Source: Phycisphaeraceae bacterium (lineage in GTDB: Bacteria > Planctomycetota > Phycisphaerae > Phycisphaerales > Phycisphaeraceae). Taken from it: a stretch of 8,510 nucleotides of DNA. The stretch is taken from the NCBI GenBank assembly GCA_020850375.1, contig JADZET010000078.1, forward strand, positions 1 to 8,510, in the 5' to 3' direction. The position numbers and the translations under genes were made by a program. Every line of letters begins with the position of its first letter. Position 1 is the first letter of the stretch. Below, piece after piece: positions 6,315 to 8,510 of this stretch. Below the pieces are notes generated by a model that did not search any database, was not told the origin of the DNA, and worked only from the letters and a program-made list of their open reading frames with translations.

Positions 6315-8096
6315 TCACTTGGACGGGAGGGTGGTGACGCGGCCGGGCGCGGCGGAGGCGTCGGGGCCGGCGGGGTCCCATTCGACGGCGGCGGCGCCCA
6401 GGACGGTGCCGGTGGCGAAGGCGAGGTCGACCTTGGCGATCTCGTACTCGGTCAGGGCGGCGTTGAGAGAACTTTCGGCGTCGGCGAGGGAGGTCTGGGC
6501 GTCGAGGACGTCGGTGGCGGTGCGGAGGCCCTGCTCGAACTGGCGCTGCTCGGCGTCGAGGCTGCGGGCGGCGAGGACGACGCGCTGGCGGTTGACGAGG
6601 ATGCGTTGCCAGTTGGCGTGCAATTGATCGACGGCGGAGAGGACCTCCTGGCGGACCTGGAGCTCCTGTTGCTGCTTGGAGAGCATGCGCTGGAGGCGCG
6701 TCAGCGTGGCGGCGCGGAGGCGGCTCTGGGCGGCCTCGTTGCCGAGGGGGACTTCGACGCTGAGGGTGACGCGGTGCTCGCGGTAGTCCTTGTTGAAGTA
6801 GAGGTCCCAGGCGTCGGAGGGGGTCGCGCCTAAGCCGCGCAGGCCGTAGGTGTAGCCGACGGTGACGAGCGGGAGGGCGGCGTTGCGGAGGTAGGACTGG
6901 GTGCTGGCGTCCTGGGCGAGCTGGAGCTCGATGCGGAGCATCTCCATGCGTGAGCGGAGGGCGACGTCCATGAGGCGGGATTCGTCGAGGTCGTACCAGA
7001 GGGCGGCGGGCTCGGAGGCGGGGACGAGGGTGGTCGTCGAGGGCATGGGGAGGTCGGGGCGGTTGAGGACGCGCTTAAGCTCGCGCTGGCGGTCGCGGAC
7101 GGCGTTGTCGGAGGTGATGATGGCCTCGAGGCTCTCGGCGACACCGGTGCGGGAGCGGATGACCTCGACGTCGCTGCTGACGCCGGCGGCGACGAGGCGT
7201 TGGGATTTTTCGAGCAGGCGGACGGCCAGGTCGTGCTGCTGGCGGCGGACCTCGAGTTCGCGGCGGGCGGCGTAGAGGCGCCAATAGACGCGGTCGACGG
7301 CGGCCAGGACGCTGATGACCTGGAGCTTGGTTTCGGCCTGGGCGATCTGGGATTGGTAACGGGCGAGTCGGAGGCCGTGGGTGTTGGCGCGGAAGCCGGC
7401 GCCGCGGAGGAGGGGTTGGGAGAGGGTGATGGCGGTGCCGGCGGAGTAGTAAGGATCCACCGCGCCGGGGGCGGCGGGACCGAAGAGTTCGCCGCGGGAC
7501 ATGGGGACGTCGAGGCTGACGGAGCCGCCGGTGCGGAGGGGGAGTTCAAGGCCGGGGGTGACGCTGACGACGTCGGTCTCGGAGCCGCCGGTGAGGGACT
7601 GCTGGTCGGAGCGGCGGTTGCTGTAGCCGACGTCGGTGCGGAAGAGGGCCTCGAAGCGGGCTTCTTCTTCGTTGATGCCCTCGCGGGCGATGGCGGGGTT
7701 GATCAGGTCGACGCGGAGGTCGAGATTGTGGGCGAGGGCGGCCTGGCGGCATTGCTCGATGGTGAGGTCGAGCTGTTCGGCGGGTTGGGTTGTCGGCTGG
7801 GTGGTGGGGGCGGATTCGGGGGCGGGTTGGAGGTCGAGGGTGTTGGCGCGGCGGAGCTGGTCTGGGGCGATGGCGAGGTCGTCCCAGCGGGAGCCGTCCC
7901 AGAGGCCGGCGCAGCCGGCGAGGAGCAGACAAACGCTTATCACCAAAGTCAATCGCGTCGTGACACCGCACAGCGACGTGAAGGGCGCAGCGCGCTTGCG
8001 GCGTGGATGTCGGCCATACCCGCAGCGCCCTTCGGGTCGCTGCGGGGCACCCGTTCGGGGGGTGCTCCGGGGAGGTGTGGGGTAGGGGTCACTCAT
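6315..8096 (-). CDS. TolC-family outer-membrane efflux lipoprotein
   Basis: With the ATG at 8096 the product has 593 residues. The body is a TolC/NodT-type channel subunit: LDLTIEQCRQAALAHNLDL begins at about residue 109, ITLSQPLLRGAGFRANTHGL is typical of the first beta-barrel/helix repeat, and long helical stretches follow (RRELEVRRQQHDLAVRLLEKS; ELQVRQEVLSAVDQLHANW). Before the body is a lipobox LLLAGC (Cys62) and a TTQPTTQP linker, so it is probably lipidated. The start is uncertain. The ATG at 8096 overlaps the permease stop (ATGAGTGA), which suggests translational coupling. However, it adds an Arg/Pro-rich N-terminus of about 45 residues, much of it encoded by an inverted repeat. A TTG at 7952 would give only a 13-residue signal peptide. 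It is convergent with the Trx-like gene, with 22 bp between stops. Confidence 0.9.
   Translation of the reverse strand: MSDPYPTPPRSTPRTGAPQRPEGRCGYGRHPRRKRAAPFTSLCGVTTRLTLVISVCLLLAGCAGLWDGSRWDDLAIAPDQLRRANTLDLQPAPESAPTTQPTTQPAEQLDLTIEQCRQAALAHNLDLRVDLINPAIAREGINEEEARFEALFRTDVGYSNRRSDQQSLTGGSETDVVSVTPGLELPLRTGGSVSLDVPMSRGELFGPAAPGAVDPYYSAGTAITLSQPLLRGAGFRANTHGLRLARYQSQIAQAETKLQVISVLAAVDRVYWRLYAARRELEVRRQQHDLAVRLLEKSQRLVAAGVSSDVEVIRSRTGVAESLEAIITSDNAVRDRQRELKRVLNRPDLPMPSTTTLVPASEPAALWYDLDESRLMDVALRSRMEMLRIELQLAQDASTQSYLRNAALPLVTVGYTYGLRGLGATPSDAWDLYFNKDYREHRVTLSVEVPLGNEAAQSRLRAATLTRLQRMLSKQQQELQVRQEVLSAVDQLHANWQRILVNRQRVVLAARSLDAEQRQFEQGLRTATDVLDAQTSLADAESSLNAALTEYEIAKVDLAFATGTVLGAAAVEWDPAGPDASAAPGRVTTLPSK
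7971..8042. repeat. Imperfect inverted repeat (22-bp arms, 28-nt loop)
   Basis: The left arm 7971-7992 (CAGCGACGTGAAGGGCGC then AGCG) and the right arm 8021-8042 (CGCAGCGCCCTTC then GGGTCGCTG) are complementary at 19 of 22 positions. With small gaps the pairing can be extended outwards by several more bases (TGTCAC-like against GGCAC). The 28-nt loop contains TGG/CCA and TGCGG/CCGCA mini-stems. It lies between the permease stop and the lipobox of the TolC-like protein. It could be a REP/MITE-like element or an RNA hairpin between the two cistrons. Confidence 0.7.
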
Positions 8097-8510
8097 GTCG
8101 GAGGGCCTCGATGGGGTCGAGCCGTGCGGCCTTGACGGCGGGGAAGAGGCCGAAGAAGACGCCGACGGCGGCGGAGAAGCCGAAGGCCATGACGACGGCC
8201 CAGCCGGGGATGTAGGCGCGGTCGAGCTGGGCGCCGGGGATCTTGCCCATGCCCCAGGTGATGAGCTGGCCGATGACCAGGCCGACGAGGCCGCCGACGA
8301 GGCAGAGGGTGATGGCCTCGACGAGGAACTGGAGGAGGATGGCGGCGGGTCGGGCGCCGACGCTCTTGCGCAGGCCGATCTCGCGGGTGCGTTCGGAGAC
8401 GGAGACGAGCATGATGTTCATGATGCCGACGCCGCCGACGAGCAGGGAGATGCCGACGACGCCGCCGGCGATGGCGGTGACGGTGGCGGCGATGGTGTTG
8501 AACTGCTGGA
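8089..8510 (-). CDS. MacB/FtsX-type ABC transporter permease, C-terminal part (5' end off the right edge)
   Basis: The last 140 residues of a MacB-family permease are visible, reading without a stop from the right edge to the TGA at 8089-8091. The core signature VGGVGIMNIMLVSVSERTRE continues into IGLRKSVGARPAAILLQFL, which is the hallmark of the FtsX domain after its third-from-last membrane helix. Two more hydrophobic segments follow (ITLCLVGGLVGLVIGQLI and VVMAFGFSAAVGVFFGLF), then AVKAARLDPIEALRHE, the standard C-terminus. MacB proteins use ATP-driven conformational change to drive export through a periplasmic adaptor and a TolC channel. The TolC-like gene directly downstream overlaps this stop by 8 bp, so the two probably work together. 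The ATPase domain, if fused, and the adaptor gene would lie beyond the right edge. Confidence 0.95.
   Translation of the reverse strand, partial: QQFNTIAATVTAIAGGVVGISLLVGGVGIMNIMLVSVSERTREIGLRKSVGARPAAILLQFLVEAITLCLVGGLVGLVIGQLITWGMGKIPGAQLDRAYIPGWAVVMAFGFSAAVGVFFGLFPAVKAARLDPIEALRHE

Noticed and set aside
7200..8135. Plus-strand 311-codon frame opposite the TolC-like gene
   Set aside because: It is Gly/Ala/Glu-rich antisense of a gene with clear TolC-family motifs.

Overview
The window looks like chromosomal DNA of a high-GC Gram-negative bacterium, most likely a planctomycete and plausibly of the Phycisphaerae. The reasons are TTQPTTQP/ATQPSEE-type linkers after signal sequences, weak or missing Shine-Dalgarno sites before most genes, and an alternative complex III locus beside a Trx-like protein of the ECPFV...YGCSVKY type. 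The taxon is an inference from style. All proteins seen are membrane or envelope proteins.

Layout, left to right. (1) 3-2480, minus strand: the first 826 residues of ActB, the molybdopterin-oxidoreductase-like/iron-sulfur subunit of alternative complex III (quinol:electron-acceptor oxidoreductase); it runs off the left edge. (2) 2511-3194, minus: ActA, the membrane-anchored pentaheme cytochrome c of the same complex. It is the first act gene in the operon and has a good sigma70-type promoter at 3289-3316. No ATG or GTG lies between that promoter and the conserved N-terminus, so ATT or TTG must start it. (3) 3195-3516: the main intergenic region. (4) 3517-4200, minus: an unrecognised protein with one membrane segment, transcribed divergently from (5). 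(5) 4332-5603, plus: an exported protein with a DsbD N-terminal (alpha-like) domain and a proline-rich tail in place of the usual membrane and thioredoxin domains. (6) 5642-6292, plus: an exported thioredoxin-fold protein, 38 bp downstream and probably in the same operon. (7) 6315-8096, minus: a TolC-family outer-membrane efflux lipoprotein, convergent with (6). (8) 8089-8510, minus: the C-terminus of a MacB/FtsX-type ABC permease, overlapping (7) by 8 bp; it runs off the right edge.

How they work together: ActA and ActB are parts of a quinol-oxidising respiratory complex that passes electrons through hemes and Fe-S clusters. The DsbD-like/Trx-like pair probably handles periplasmic thiol redox, possibly in cytochrome or metalloprotein maturation, but that link is only by proximity. 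The permease and TolC-like genes form a separate export operon of the MacB-TolC kind.

The points most worth a second look are the missing canonical start of actA, a 22-bp-arm inverted repeat inside the putative N-terminal coding region of the TolC-like gene, a recurring CTTCCGGGGG motif that also forms a 12-bp tandem repeat, the truncated DsbD architecture, and a strand-wide G excess that sets third-codon choice by gene orientation. No convincing wholly new system is visible.
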